64,000 nt of DNA from the NCBI GenBank assembly GCA_039527025.1, contig BAAAJN010000013.1, positions 36,737 to 100,736 on the forward strand. The letters run 5' to 3'. A model generated the notes under the pieces. It ran no database searches. It was not told the DNA's origin and saw nothing but the letters and a program-made list of their open reading frames with translations. The position numbers were made by a program, and so were the translations under genes. Of this stretch, positions 40,379 to 48,631 are shown in pieces (the first letter of the stretch is position 1; every line of letters begins with the position of its first letter). The DNA comes from Microlunatus lacustris (GTDB lineage Bacteria; Actinomycetota; Actinomycetes; Propionibacteriales; Propionibacteriaceae).

Positions 40379-40939
40379 CTAGCCCTGGTTGGCGGTGACG
40401 CGGATGATGCGGCCGAGCTCCTCAGAGCCGCCCTCGACCCGCACGACGGTGAGCGGTCGGCCAGTCAGCCATGTGTCGCGGGAGGCGGTGACCTCAAAGA
40501 CGTCGTCGGGCTGGACGTCGACCAGGTCGAGCGGCACTGTGACCGCGAACGGCTGAACGGTGACCTGCTGCTCGGCGACGTCGGCGTCGGCGCCGAGGAC
40601 GCTCTCCGGCTTCAGCGAGCAGGGCCCGGTCCATATCGGGTTGAGACCGGGCTGAAGGTAGGTCTGGGTGGCTCGGTCGAAGCCTCCGGGCGTCTGCCGA
40701 TGGAGGGTGCCGAGGTCCGGCAGGAACGGCGGGGCGTCCTCGAACGGGATCACTAGTGACGACTTCGCCCACAGCTCAGGGTCTTCGTGGACGCGGCGGG
40801 TCAGACCGCGGAAGGTGAGGACATCGCCTCGGACGACGTCGGCAGCGGACTTGACGTAGATCCGTGACTCGCTGGGGTCGATGAGCGCGTAGATGGTCTG
40901 GCTGGTGCGCAGGATGGTGACCGGCTCAACAGGGAACAT
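40379..40939 (-). CDS. Head-tail joining protein
   Basis: 186 residues from ATG 40939 (MFPVEPVTILRTSQ). The longer open frame upstream overlaps the preceding gene and was not used. The start overlaps the preceding stop by 14 bp. Structural beta-rich protein of the connector group: DVVRGDVLTFRGLTRRVHED and TVQPFAVTVPLDLVDVQPDD. No family name is certain. The position between the Gp19/Gp15-like adaptor and the gp10-like protein points to a head-tail stopper. Confidence 0.65.
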   Translation of the reverse strand: MFPVEPVTILRTSQTIYALIDPSESRIYVKSAADVVRGDVLTFRGLTRRVHEDPELWAKSSLVIPFEDAPPFLPDLGTLHRQTPGGFDRATQTYLQPGLNPIWTGPCSLKPESVLGADADVAEQQVTVQPFAVTVPLDLVDVQPDDVFEVTASRDTWLTGRPLTVVRVEGGSEELGRIIRVTANQG

Positions 40940-41330
40940 CGAGGTCCCGCGCGAAGCCTGGGCGGGTCGAGAACGCCCCACTCGTGCTCGACGAGTTGGG
41001 CGGCGCGAGCACCGCTTCCTCGTGCTCGGTCAGGTACATGCCGCTCTTGGCGTCGAAGTAGCGCACGGTCTCGGTCCAAGGGCCGCGGGTCTCAGTCTCG
41101 GACTGAATGCCCGTGCGGATGGGGAAGGCTCGCTCGACCATGGCGACGACGACGTCGCTGGCGTCTTCCGCTGCGAGCTGCCCGGAACCGATCCGCGCGT
41201 CGATGTCGGGGAAGTGGCGGCGGACGTACCGGGAAGCCTGCCCCAGCTTGTAGGCGGCCCGTGGCTTCTCGTCAGAGGTGAGGGTGCGCCATGCCAGTTC
41301 CAGATCCGGCAGTGTGGCCAGGTCGTCCAT
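40926..41330 (-). CDS. Gp19/Gp15/Gp42-like head-tail adaptor
   Basis: 134 residues. Helical N-terminus (DDLATLPDLELAWRTLTSDE) and the conserved AAEDASDVVVAMVERAF then the ending PGFARDLDVPC match the phage Gp19/Gp15/Gp42 family of portal-side adaptors. It follows the capsid gene block as in other siphoviruses. Overlaps the next gene by 14 bp. Confidence 0.75.
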   Translation of the reverse strand: MDDLATLPDLELAWRTLTSDEKPRAAYKLGQASRYVRRHFPDIDARIGSGQLAAEDASDVVVAMVERAFPIRTGIQSETETRGPWTETVRYFDAKSGMYLTEHEEAVLAPPNSSSTSGAFSTRPGFARDLDVPC

Positions 41331-41345
41331 GGCGCACCCCCCTCG

Positions 41346-41681
41346 TTACTTGCTGTCGTCGGCGACGAGCGCCGCGACCAGGTCAGGACGGTTGCCGTCG
41401 GAGGGGATCAACTCGCCCTCCGACCGGCTCTCGTTCCGCTTCTCGATCTCCGCCTTGAGCTGCGGGATCGTCACGCCCTTGTACGGCTCCGGCTGGTCCT
41501 CGCCGCCGTCGCCGATGTCCGGCTGCCCCTGCACGGCCGCCGGGGCCTCGGAGGAGTCCTCGTAGTCGTCGGCGCGCACCATGCCCTCGGCCCAGCTGGG
41601 GACCGGCTCGCCAACCAGGAGAGCCACCGGGGTGAGGGACTCCGGGTGGTTGACGACGAGGGTGTACTTCAGCCCACTCAC
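41346..41681 (-). CDS. Small protein with HeH-like C-terminal domain, after the capsid gene
   Basis: 111 residues from a GTG at 41681 overlapping the capsid stop (GTGA). N-terminal part is a short beta unit (LKYTLVVNHPESLTPVALLV), the middle is acidic, and the C-terminus (GVTIPQLKAEIEKRNESRSE, DLVAALVADD) fits a helix-extended-helix domain. Probably a capsid-associated or DNA-contacting accessory protein. The role is inferred from position only. Confidence 0.62.
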   Translation of the reverse strand: MSGLKYTLVVNHPESLTPVALLVGEPVPSWAEGMVRADDYEDSSEAPAAVQGQPDIGDGGEDQPEPYKGVTIPQLKAEIEKRNESRSEGELIPSDGNRPDLVAALVADDSK

Positions 41682-42721
41682 TGGAGGACCTGGATGGCCA
41701 TCGAGGCGTTCGGGTTGGCCAGCACCGGCTCTCCGATGCTGTCGCCCTGCACCTCGATGGACGACCCGACCGACTCGTGCCGGAAGACGCCGCAGACGAT
41801 GCCGGGCTGCTCGTCGGGCTCGATCGCCCAGGACTCGAACCCGGCCGAGACGGTGCGGCCCCAGTAGGTGGCGCCGAGGAACGAGCCGTCCTCGTCGTTG
41901 GGGTCGACCGGCTCCGGGAGCAGGTAGATCTTCTTCGGGTTCAGCACCTTGGTGAGGGTGCCCTCGATGGAGACCGACCGGTCGTAGATCTCCATGGGGG
42001 CGAGGCCCGCCGAGGCGACGAACGCCTCGACCTCGGAGGCCAGCGCGGGCCGGTAGGCGGTGCCCACGACGGTCCGGAACTGGGCGCCGTTGACGAAGGC
42101 GTTGTAGGCCTGCCGGCTGCCGGCAACGATCCGCCCGGGCCGGGTGTCGTTGTTGAAGCTGGCGTAGAGGTCCGACCAGGTGTTCAGCTGGCCGAGCCGG
42201 TCGACGGCCGGGTCGTTCCACCAGTTGGCGGCGCCGGCGGCGGCGGACAGAGAGACGTCGCGGCCGAAGACGTCGTTGATGAAGAAGTTGTCCTCGTCGA
42301 CGACCAGGGCGCCGGCGTCGATGACGATGCCCCGGGCCCGCTCCTGCCGCATCGAGATGGCCTGCACGTTCCGCCGGATGGCGGCCTCGATGCTCTTCCG
42401 GATCCGGTCGTCGGAGAGACGCTGCAGCTCCTTCTGCGTCACCTCGTCGATCGGCTCGTTCCGGGCGATCGACGGCAGGTCGATGCTGCTCGCCTTGACG
42501 CCCTGGCCCTTGCCGATCTCCGGGGGGGCGTTGAAGGCCCGGTAGCGGGCGGCGTCGATCAGGCCGGTGCTGCCCGGGTAGAACTTGACGTGGTCGCTGT
42601 CGACGAACACGTTGGGCAGGAAGCGGGCGAGGGTGCCGCCCTTGCGCTGCTCGATGTCGTACTGCTCCTCGCGGGCGATCGCGGTCGCCTCGACGGGGTT
42701 GATCAGGTCGGTCCACAGCAT
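41678..42721 (-). CDS. Major capsid protein (HK97 fold)
   Basis: 347 residues from ATG 42721, chosen because GGAG lies 9 nt upstream. An ATG two codons earlier is only 3 nt from it. The HK97-fold actinophage capsid pattern is visible: N-terminal INPVEATAIAREEQYD, the E-loop region DHVKFYPGSTGLIDAARY, DRIRKSIEAAIRRNVQAISM, and the P-domain to C-terminus GIVCGVFRHESVGSSIEVQG. No protease domain is fused. A separate scaffold protein is encoded upstream. Confidence 0.85.
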   Translation of the reverse strand: MLWTDLINPVEATAIAREEQYDIEQRKGGTLARFLPNVFVDSDHVKFYPGSTGLIDAARYRAFNAPPEIGKGQGVKASSIDLPSIARNEPIDEVTQKELQRLSDDRIRKSIEAAIRRNVQAISMRQERARGIVIDAGALVVDEDNFFINDVFGRDVSLSAAAGAANWWNDPAVDRLGQLNTWSDLYASFNNDTRPGRIVAGSRQAYNAFVNGAQFRTVVGTAYRPALASEVEAFVASAGLAPMEIYDRSVSIEGTLTKVLNPKKIYLLPEPVDPNDEDGSFLGATYWGRTVSAGFESWAIEPDEQPGIVCGVFRHESVGSSIEVQGDSIGEPVLANPNASMAIQVLQ

Positions 42722-42726
42722 GATCA

Positions 42727-43101
42727 TCAGCTCCAGAAGGCAAACTGCGGCTGGGCCGCGGTGGTCGGCACCGCGAAGCCCGCCAGGATGGCGGCGACCT
42801 TCGCGGTCTTGACGTTGCCGCGGACGACCACGGCGCAGTTGACGTCCTCGACGCCGTCGGTCTTCCAGTCGCCCTTGAGGAAGCCGATGCGGGCGCCGGC
42901 GACGTCGGCCCAAGGGCGGATGACGTCGCGGTCGTCGATGCGGACGGGGAGACCCGAGGGGAAGTACCCGTCGGGGAAGTGCGTGGCCTTGGTGAAGGTG
43001 CTCACGTCCAGAACGCCCGTGACGGCCTCGTCGAGGCCGTCGGTGTTGAGCATCCAGGAGTAGTCACCGGTGCCGTACGTCTTGGTCGTGAGACCGGGCA
43101 T
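42727..43101 (-). CDS. Head decoration protein
   Basis: 124 residues starting MPGLTTKTYGTGDYSWMLNT. The size, the glycine- and aromatic-rich beta sequence (HFPDGYFPSGLPVRI, GARIGFLKGDWKTDG) and the position directly upstream of the capsid gene match capsid cement proteins. Its stop touches the capsid start region. Confidence 0.75.
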   Translation of the reverse strand: MPGLTTKTYGTGDYSWMLNTDGLDEAVTGVLDVSTFTKATHFPDGYFPSGLPVRIDDRDVIRPWADVAGARIGFLKGDWKTDGVEDVNCAVVVRGNVKTAKVAAILAGFAVPTTAAQPQFAFWS

Positions 43102-43132
43102 GGGGTGTCCTCTCTCGGGACTTGGGGTGGGT

Positions 43133-43828
43133 TCAGCTCTTCTTGGCCGCGCGCGCGGCTGCACGCTCGGCCTGGACCTGCTTGATGGACGTCGGACGGC
43201 CCGTCTCGGCGCCGCCCTGGCCCTGCGAGGGGTCGGGGCGGGGGAACCGGCGCTGTTGGCCGGCGCCAGCCTTGTCGGCGCGGGCGTCGCCCTTTGGCGC
43301 GAGCCGGCCAGCGAGCTTGCGCATGGCGTCCTCGCTGCCCGCCGCCCGGATGAGGGCGATGTCGTCCTCGTCGGTGACCTTGCTGTCGCGGGCGACCTTG
43401 TCGACGAGCCGCTCGAGGCGCAGCTCGTCGACCTCGGCCTTGAGGGTGTCGAGCACGTCGTCGGAGGACTTCGCGTCCTTCGTCTCGATGCCGAGCGCCT
43501 CCGCCAGCTTCTTGGCCTGGTCGGCCTGGGCAACCTTGAAGTCGCTGAGCTCCTTCTCCAAGGCCTTCCGAGCGTCGCGCTCGGACTTGATCGCCTTCTT
43601 GCCGGCCTCGCCTAGGCCCTTCTCGTCGTCCTTGCCGTCGTCCGGGTCGTCCTTGCCGCCGCCGCCCTTGTCCTTGTCGGCGCCCTTGTCGGGGTCGTCG
43701 CCCTTGTCCTTGTCGTCCTCCATGACGAACCCGCCGAGGCTCTGCCGGTGGAAGTCGATGAGGGTCTGGATGGTCTCGGGTCGGTTGGGGTCCAGGTCGC
43801 GGAGGATCTGGTCCTTGGTGCGGGGCAT
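43133..43828 (-). CDS. Capsid scaffolding protein
   Basis: 231 residues, very rich in Lys/Asp/Glu/Ala with a long predicted coiled coil (about 75-140, KALEKELSDFKVAQADQAKK). A low-complexity Asp/Lys/Gly spacer precedes it and a basic tail ends RAAARAAKKS. This is the standard pattern of siphovirus scaffolds that guide procapsid assembly. It lies between portal and decoration genes. No protease motif was seen. Confidence 0.85.
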   Translation of the reverse strand: MPRTKDQILRDLDPNRPETIQTLIDFHRQSLGGFVMEDDKDKGDDPDKGADKDKGGGGKDDPDDGKDDEKGLGEAGKKAIKSERDARKALEKELSDFKVAQADQAKKLAEALGIETKDAKSSDDVLDTLKAEVDELRLERLVDKVARDSKVTDEDDIALIRAAGSEDAMRKLAGRLAPKGDARADKAGAGQQRRFPRPDPSQGQGGAETGRPTSIKQVQAERAAARAAKKS

Positions 43829-43856
43829 GTGTTCTCCGAGTCGCTCGAGAGAGGTT

Positions 43857-43895
43857 CACGGCGTCGCGCCGTGCCACCCCCGCAGGCTTGCGGGG
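43857..43895 (-). promoter_or_regulatory. Two hairpins between portal and scaffold genes
   Basis: Hairpin 1: CACGGC (43857-43862) with GCCGTG (43868-43873). Hairpin 2: CCCCCGCA with TGCGGGGG (43876-43895, 4-nt loop). They lie in the 154-bp gap upstream of the scaffold start. Hairpin 1 resembles a hairpin upstream of the small terminase gene at 47514-47530. No good coding frame was found in the gap, though a short stretch around 43915-43975 has codon-like bias. Confidence 0.5.
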
Positions 43896-43982
43896 GAAGT
43901 CGTTGGGGTCAGACGAGGCGGCGCGAGTGCGCCGAAGTCGCCGACGATGTAGCCGTTCAGGCCGAGGAGCTCGAGCGCGGCC

Positions 43983-45338
43983 TCAGGCCGAGGCGCCGGC
44001 TAACACCCCGGCTGCCGCGAGCTCTGGGTTCTGCTCGTCCTCCAGGCGGAGGTACTCCCGCTCCTTGGCCTTGCGCGGCTCGGACCATCCGAGCTCGTCC
44101 CAGTAACCCTCGCGGGACAGGACGCCCTGCGCGCGCCGCTTGGACAGGGCGTCCTCCCGCTGCGCGATGGTGGGGGTGGCCGGGTCAAGGAACTCGACTC
44201 CGACGAGGTTGCCTTCGATCTCGGTGCCGGTGGCGAACTCGTAGGCCAGGGCCGCGGCCCAGCCGAGCGTCATCCCGACCTCTTCGTTTTGGTCCTCGAC
44301 CGAACTGACCAGCTCGGCTTCGTCGGCGCGGATCGCGTCGGCCGAGGGAGGGTTGGTCGTCGTCAGGCCGAAGTAGCGCGCGGGGAAGCCGGTGACGGTC
44401 GAGGCCTGCTTGCCGTAGATCTGCAGCGCGGTCTCGAAGTTCTTGAGGTCCGAGGCGGTGAGCTGGCCGATCTTGCCTTGCGGGTCCGTCACCATGTGAA
44501 TGGCGTCGTAGTAGGCCTCGAACATCGGGATCGGCTTGCCGTCGGCCCCGACGAAGTCCTCCTTCTTCACGCCGGCCATCCACATGCGCGGGATGCCGTG
44601 CGCCTCCTGCGCGAACTGCAGGTTCGTGAGGGACCGGGCGGCCGAGTTGGCCAGCGGGATGACGTCGCTCATCTGAGACTCGCCGACCCACTCGCCGGAC
44701 ATCCGCCGGTTGAGGTGCATAACCATCGGGACCCGGCCGAAGAGGTGCTCGTCCCGGGCGCCGACCTCCTCCCAACGGCCGTACCGGTCGCGCTCGGCGT
44801 ACACCGTGGCGTCCGGAGTCATGAGGCTGAGGTGGCTCGCCCGGCGGGCCGGGCCGGTCTTCAGGCGGTAGAACCGGCCCGCTGCCGTCATCGTCTCGGC
44901 GGTCTCGTCGACCAGGGCGGCGACTGCGCGCGGCGACTCGACGCGCATCAGCGGCAGCTCTGGGGCGGCATGGTTCGTCCCGACCGACATGAACGACCGC
45001 CCGAAGATCATGCGGTCGCGGTTGAACATCTTCAGCCGGGCCGGGAGGTTGTTCGCGGTCGCGATCGCGAGCAGCGTCGGGTCGGCATCAGCGGTTTCCT
45101 GCCCGGGCAGGATCAGCGCCCGGAGCCGCTGCCGCTTGTTGATGGTGTCGACCGTCGTCCGGCACCAGTTGGCGATGACGAGGAACTTTCGCATCTCCGG
45201 CGGGACTGCCATGCCGAGCTGCTCGACGCGCTGGATCCCCTTGTAGTAGTTCAGGTTCGCCTGGTCGCTGGCGGCCGTGTCCCGCAGCTGGATCTCGAGC
45301 TGTCGGATCAGGTCGCGCTCGGTGTCGCTGAGGGCCAC
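43983..45338 (-). CDS. Portal protein
   Basis: 451 residues, forms the dodecameric DNA gate of the capsid. Recognised as the SPP1 Gp6-type portal: YYKGIQRVEQLGMAVPPEMR then FLVIANWCRTTVDTINKRQR, the wing region, and the C-terminal QREDALSKRRAQGVLSREGY repeat. The position directly after the terminase genes and before the scaffold supports it. Confidence 0.9.
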   Translation of the reverse strand: MALSDTERDLIRQLEIQLRDTAASDQANLNYYKGIQRVEQLGMAVPPEMRKFLVIANWCRTTVDTINKRQRLRALILPGQETADADPTLLAIATANNLPARLKMFNRDRMIFGRSFMSVGTNHAAPELPLMRVESPRAVAALVDETAETMTAAGRFYRLKTGPARRASHLSLMTPDATVYAERDRYGRWEEVGARDEHLFGRVPMVMHLNRRMSGEWVGESQMSDVIPLANSAARSLTNLQFAQEAHGIPRMWMAGVKKEDFVGADGKPIPMFEAYYDAIHMVTDPQGKIGQLTASDLKNFETALQIYGKQASTVTGFPARYFGLTTTNPPSADAIRADEAELVSSVEDQNEEVGMTLGWAAALAYEFATGTEIEGNLVGVEFLDPATPTIAQREDALSKRRAQGVLSREGYWDELGWSEPRKAKEREYLRLEDEQNPELAAAGVLAGASA

Positions 45339-45353
45339 GAGCGCTCCTCTCGG

Positions 45354-45965
45354 TCAGCGGGATAGGCGGAAGTAAGTCGGTCCGGCCTCTTGCTTCCAAC
45401 CGGCGGCGCGGGCGTCGCAGGCCGCTTCGTGGGCCAGCGTCGAGGTGACGGCGCCGTCGATCTTCTGGTGGTCGGCCGGCTTGGCGAGGCCGTAGCGCTC
45501 GCGGCCGTTGGCCACCTTCCGGGCGTTGGCGACGTGCCGCTCGGTGAGCGGGCAGCCGTCGTGTCGTAGGGCGCGGGTGCCGAGGTCCACGACAAGCCGC
45601 TCAAGCGCTTCGTGCATGGGCCGTGGCCGGTAGGTCGGCCACTCGATGAAGACCTCGTCGCCGTACTTGCGGGCCCACTCCTCGCCCTCGGAGGTCCACT
45701 GGGGCGGATCGTAGTAGACCCGCTCGACGGCGTAGCAGTCGACGAGCTCTTCCCAGGCCGAATGGACCTCGGAGCGAGGGATGGTGCCACCCCACTCGGC
45801 TGGGTTCCAGAAGGTCGGTCGGCGGTCGGGACCGTACCGCGGGGTGAAGAGCAGCCCGTCGATCGTCTCCAACTTGATGACGGTCCAGTCGTTCGATGTG
45901 GAGCCGTCGAAGCCGCCGCAAACCTTGGTGCCGCGCGGCGGCTCAGGAAGCCAAAGCGCCGGCAT
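45354..45965 (-). CDS. Large terminase, nuclease domain (second frame)
   Basis: 203 residues forming the RNase H-like nuclease half of a large terminase: GGFDGSTSNDWTVIKLE (metal aspartates), RVYYDPPQW, and KIDGAVTSTLAHEAACDA. It is in the +1 frame relative to the ATPase half, with a 23-bp overlap. It can either start at the ATG at 45965 or be reached by a +1 shift at TCC TGA (stop at 45943-45945). Together the two halves give 554 residues, the usual size of a single terminase. This may be a real two-cistron or recoded gene, or an indel. Confidence 0.82.
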   Translation of the reverse strand: MPALWLPEPPRGTKVCGGFDGSTSNDWTVIKLETIDGLLFTPRYGPDRRPTFWNPAEWGGTIPRSEVHSAWEELVDCYAVERVYYDPPQWTSEGEEWARKYGDEVFIEWPTYRPRPMHEALERLVVDLGTRALRHDGCPLTERHVANARKVANGRERYGLAKPADHQKIDGAVTSTLAHEAACDARAAGWKQEAGPTYFRLSR

Positions 45966-47019
45966 AGGCCTTGTCCCATAGTCCGTCCGGCAGCCAGCTG
46001 CCGGCGCCCTGGACGACGCGGTTGCCGAAGAATCGCTCAGCCTCGGCTGGCCGGTTGAGCATCATCTTGTCGCACTCGGCCATGATCGAGTCGATGTTGA
46101 TGTGGCTGGAGCCCTCGTAAACGAACTCGAGGAGTTTGCGCCGCTGGCGGCGGTCGTGGAAGGACAGAGTTGAAGGTGGCTCGCGGTAGAAGGTGAAGAC
46201 GTCCGGCTGGTTCGACTCGTAGTCGAGTTGGCCCTGCGACTGTTGCGAAGGGTCCCAGGCGTTCGAGGTGGTGAAGCCGCGGCCCTGCATGCCGGCGGCG
46301 CCGCGGCGCTGGGTGGAGGCGACCTCGTCCATGCCGCTGGTCTTGGTGTAGGTCCCGGTCTCGTCCTGGACGTAGGCGCTGATCGGGTTCCCGAGCCGAG
46401 ACTTTGCCGAGGAGGTCACCGCGTCGATGCGGTCGAGCTCGGGGTCGTCGTCATTCTCGCCGACGATCCGGATGAACTCCTCGCGCGGCAGCAGCAGCTT
46501 CCCGAGCGGCGAGCCGTGGAACTTGATCATCGCGGTCAGCGGCCGCCAGATGTTGCCGACCTGCTCCTGGGATGTCGCCAGGATTTGGATGAGAGGTGAG
46601 GGGTGGCGAGTGCCCATCGGCTCACCGGGCTCGTAGTCCCAGATCCAGCCGCAGCTGCAGCCGTGGTCGGAGCAGAGGTAGCGGTCGCCCTTCTTCGCCC
46701 AGCCACAGAACAGGTCGGGGCCGACGCCCATGTTCGCCGTCAGGCAGGCCGCCCACGGGCCTTTGCCGGTTTTCTGTGCGGCGAAGACGTCGGTGCGGGC
46801 GTAGGTGAAGGCCTGGTTGAGCGGCGGGTTCGCCGGGTCGTAGGTCGCTTCCTCGCGCACTCGGTAGTGGTTCGCGGTGCACCAGAACTGCCAGTCGTAT
46901 TGGATGAAGGGCTGGCGGCGCTTGAAGCCGTCCGGGATCCGGCAGTGCTGGGTGATCCAGCCGTCGACCAGGTCACCGAGCGTGGGGAAGTCAACCGTCC
47001 CGACGCGGTCGCTGATCAC
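45943..47019 (-). CDS. Large terminase, ATPase domain
   Basis: 358 residues. Motor of DNA packaging. The adenine/Walker A part is FAAQKTGKGP (about 79-88) and Walker B is SAYVQDETG (about 214-222). TTSNAWDPSQQSQGQ with the coupling segment precedes the end. A Cys-rich insert sits near residues 105-125 (CGWAKKGDRYLCSDHGCSCG). GTG start at 47019 overlaps the small terminase stop (GTGA). The product ends DKAYAGALAS where the nuclease domain should follow. Confidence 0.85.
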   Translation of the reverse strand: MISDRVGTVDFPTLGDLVDGWITQHCRIPDGFKRRQPFIQYDWQFWCTANHYRVREEATYDPANPPLNQAFTYARTDVFAAQKTGKGPWAACLTANMGVGPDLFCGWAKKGDRYLCSDHGCSCGWIWDYEPGEPMGTRHPSPLIQILATSQEQVGNIWRPLTAMIKFHGSPLGKLLLPREEFIRIVGENDDDPELDRIDAVTSSAKSRLGNPISAYVQDETGTYTKTSGMDEVASTQRRGAAGMQGRGFTTSNAWDPSQQSQGQLDYESNQPDVFTFYREPPSTLSFHDRRQRRKLLEFVYEGSSHINIDSIMAECDKMMLNRPAEAERFFGNRVVQGAGSWLPDGLWDKAYAGALAS

Positions 47020-47498
47020 CCTCGGAGCCGGCGAGCCCTGGGGGTCGTCTCCGGCTCGGGCTGGTCGGCCCTCTCCTGGCGCTTCTGGCTGACCTCGTCC
47101 TTGGCGATAGCCCAGCCGTTCTCGCGGAGCCCCGCTGGCGTGAGGCCGATCTGGTCGCGGTAGCGGTGCAGCTGGGCGACGAGAGCAGCGGACGCGGTTG
47201 GGTCGAACTCGACGGCGGCCTTGAGGCGGCAGTACTCCGCGACGACCGGCCAGCGCCACGGTTCCATCGACCAAGCGCACGCCTGCGGGGTCTTCCACGC
47301 CTCCGCCCAGACCTGCTGCTCGCGTCGCGCGAACTTCCGGGTCTCGTCGTCGCCACGGCCACGGAGCGGGAACTTCGGCGAGTCGTCCTGGTAACCCTCG
47401 GATGGGAGAGCGGTCAGGGTGTAGTTCCGACGCTCGGACCGGCCGGACTGCGGGTCGGGCTGCGGCCCGGACCGGTTCCGTGCACCACCTCGGGGCAT
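47016..47498 (-). CDS. Terminase small subunit
   Basis: 160 residues from ATG 47498 (MPRGGARNRSGPQPDPQSGR). GAGGAG lies 9 nt upstream, and a second ATG at 47504 lies only 3 nt from it. The N-terminal PRGG...RSGPQPDP pattern and the helical core (WPVVAEYCRLKAAVEFDPTA) are characteristic of actinophage small terminases that recognise the packaging site. It overlaps the large subunit by 4 bp. Confidence 0.85.
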   Translation of the reverse strand: MPRGGARNRSGPQPDPQSGRSERRNYTLTALPSEGYQDDSPKFPLRGRGDDETRKFARREQQVWAEAWKTPQACAWSMEPWRWPVVAEYCRLKAAVEFDPTASAALVAQLHRYRDQIGLTPAGLRENGWAIAKDEVSQKRQERADQPEPETTPRARRLRG

Positions 47499-47513
47499 GA
47501 TCATCGTCTCCTC

Positions 47514-47530
47514 GACGGCCTCGCGCCGTC
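47514..47530 (-). promoter_or_regulatory. Hairpin upstream of the small terminase gene
   Basis: GACGGC (47514-47519) pairs with GCCGTC (47525-47530). The core resembles the hairpin upstream of the scaffold gene (43857-43873). It is 16 bp upstream of the terminase start, so it may influence translation or mark a packaging-site element (inference). Confidence 0.4.
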
Positions 47531-47639
47531 ATCGGGTGAAGTAGGCCCGGCAGCATCGCGCTGCAGGCCCTGAAACCTCTGAACCCTTCGCACATCTGAG
47601 CGCCGCGGTGGCGCTGGCCGATGACGCGGCGGCTGGGGG

Positions 47640-47954
47640 CTACTCCCCACCCCCAGCGACGCCTTGCCGGCTGTTGCAGGAGCGACAGAGCACGGTCAGC
47701 GGTCCGTCGGCGCCCCCGTGAGCTGCTGCGACGACGTGGGCTGCTGTCAGGTCCTGGCTGGGGTGAGCGGGCCGTTCCCAGCCCGGGCAGAGCCAGCCGT
47801 GGACCGCCACCCAGTCCTGAACCGCTTCGGTACGTCTGGTGCGTTCGCGGCGGCTGCTGTTACGGGCCAGGTAGGTCGGACTGTGCTTGACGTGCTGGTG
47901 GCACTTGCCCGCCTTGACGAGCACCGGGCAAGCCGGCTCTCCGCAGACCCTCAC
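47640..47954 (-). CDS. HNH endonuclease
   Basis: 104 residues. A Cys pair near the N-terminus (CGEPACPVLV) and the HNH core (DLTAAHVVAAAHGGADGPLT then LCRSCNSRQG) define a small HNH nuclease. Located directly upstream of the terminase genes, as in cos-type phages where HNH proteins help DNA cleavage and packaging. Overlaps the following gene by 4 bp. Confidence 0.85.
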   Translation of the reverse strand: MRVCGEPACPVLVKAGKCHQHVKHSPTYLARNSSRRERTRRTEAVQDWVAVHGWLCPGWERPAHPSQDLTAAHVVAAAHGGADGPLTVLCRSCNSRQGVAGGGE

Positions 47955-48631
47955 GAGGGCGACCGGCCGCCCTCGTGCTGCTCGCGTCCGTCCGCACTGT
48001 GGTGCGTGAACATCCGACCACCGTCACGCTGTTCCTCGACGCTTGGGCTACAGACGCAGCCCTCGTACAGCTCATGAGCCACCACGTCGGCCAACGGCCA
48101 CACGTGGACAGTGCCCGGCTCGAGGGTCTGCACGCACCACTGCTGGTCGCCTGTCGGGACGACCGATCCTTGGTCGCGCCAGTCCTTGCCCCAGAGTTCC
48201 TCAGCCCAAGCGCTGACGTCGTCGCTGAGCAAGCCGAGGAGCACCTGGGTCATGTGGTCGACCCAGCGCTCGATGCCTCGCTCCCACCGCTTGTGGAGGT
48301 CGCCGTACGTCTTGTAGCCCACGCTGCCGTGAAGGTCGTCGGTGACCCAGTCGGTCAGGTCACGGTGGGTAAGGTGCAGCACCTCGTGCACCAAGGTGGG
48401 GATGCGCTCGGTCTCAAGGTCCCAGGCCATCCACTCGGCGCCGAGCCGCAACTCCCCAACGTGCTTGCTCTCGACCGGGCCGATGCTGGCGTAGCAGCCC
48501 TTCGTAGCCGGGCTTGCCATCACCTGAAGCCGCCACTGCCCCATGCTCAGTCGGTCGAGCAGCCTGGTGGTGAAGTCGTAGACCCGGTTGATCTCGGCGT
48601 ACTCAAGGGGTGGATCGAACTGCCTGGGCAT
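47951..48631 (-). CDS. Putative metallopeptidase-like protein (HExxH motif)
   Basis: 226 residues. Contains LVHEVLHLTH with the zinc-peptidase pattern HExxH at residues 82-86, preceded by a beta strand and followed by helices with acidic residues (ERGIERWVDHMTQV) that could supply the third ligand. Family not recognised. It lies between two HNH genes and upstream of the terminase. It might process a virion or host protein, or it could be a non-enzymatic zincin-fold protein. Confidence 0.6.
   Translation of the reverse strand: MPRQFDPPLEYAEINRVYDFTTRLLDRLSMGQWRLQVMASPATKGCYASIGPVESKHVGELRLGAEWMAWDLETERIPTLVHEVLHLTHRDLTDWVTDDLHGSVGYKTYGDLHKRWERGIERWVDHMTQVLLGLLSDDVSAWAEELWGKDWRDQGSVVPTGDQQWCVQTLEPGTVHVWPLADVVAHELYEGCVCSPSVEEQRDGGRMFTHHSADGREQHEGGRSPS

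Noticed and set aside
43896..43982. A short codon-biased stretch between portal and scaffold (around ALELLGLNGYIVGDFGAL)
   Set aside because: It has no start codon in frame and no ribosome site. It may be a residue of a lost gene but cannot be supported.
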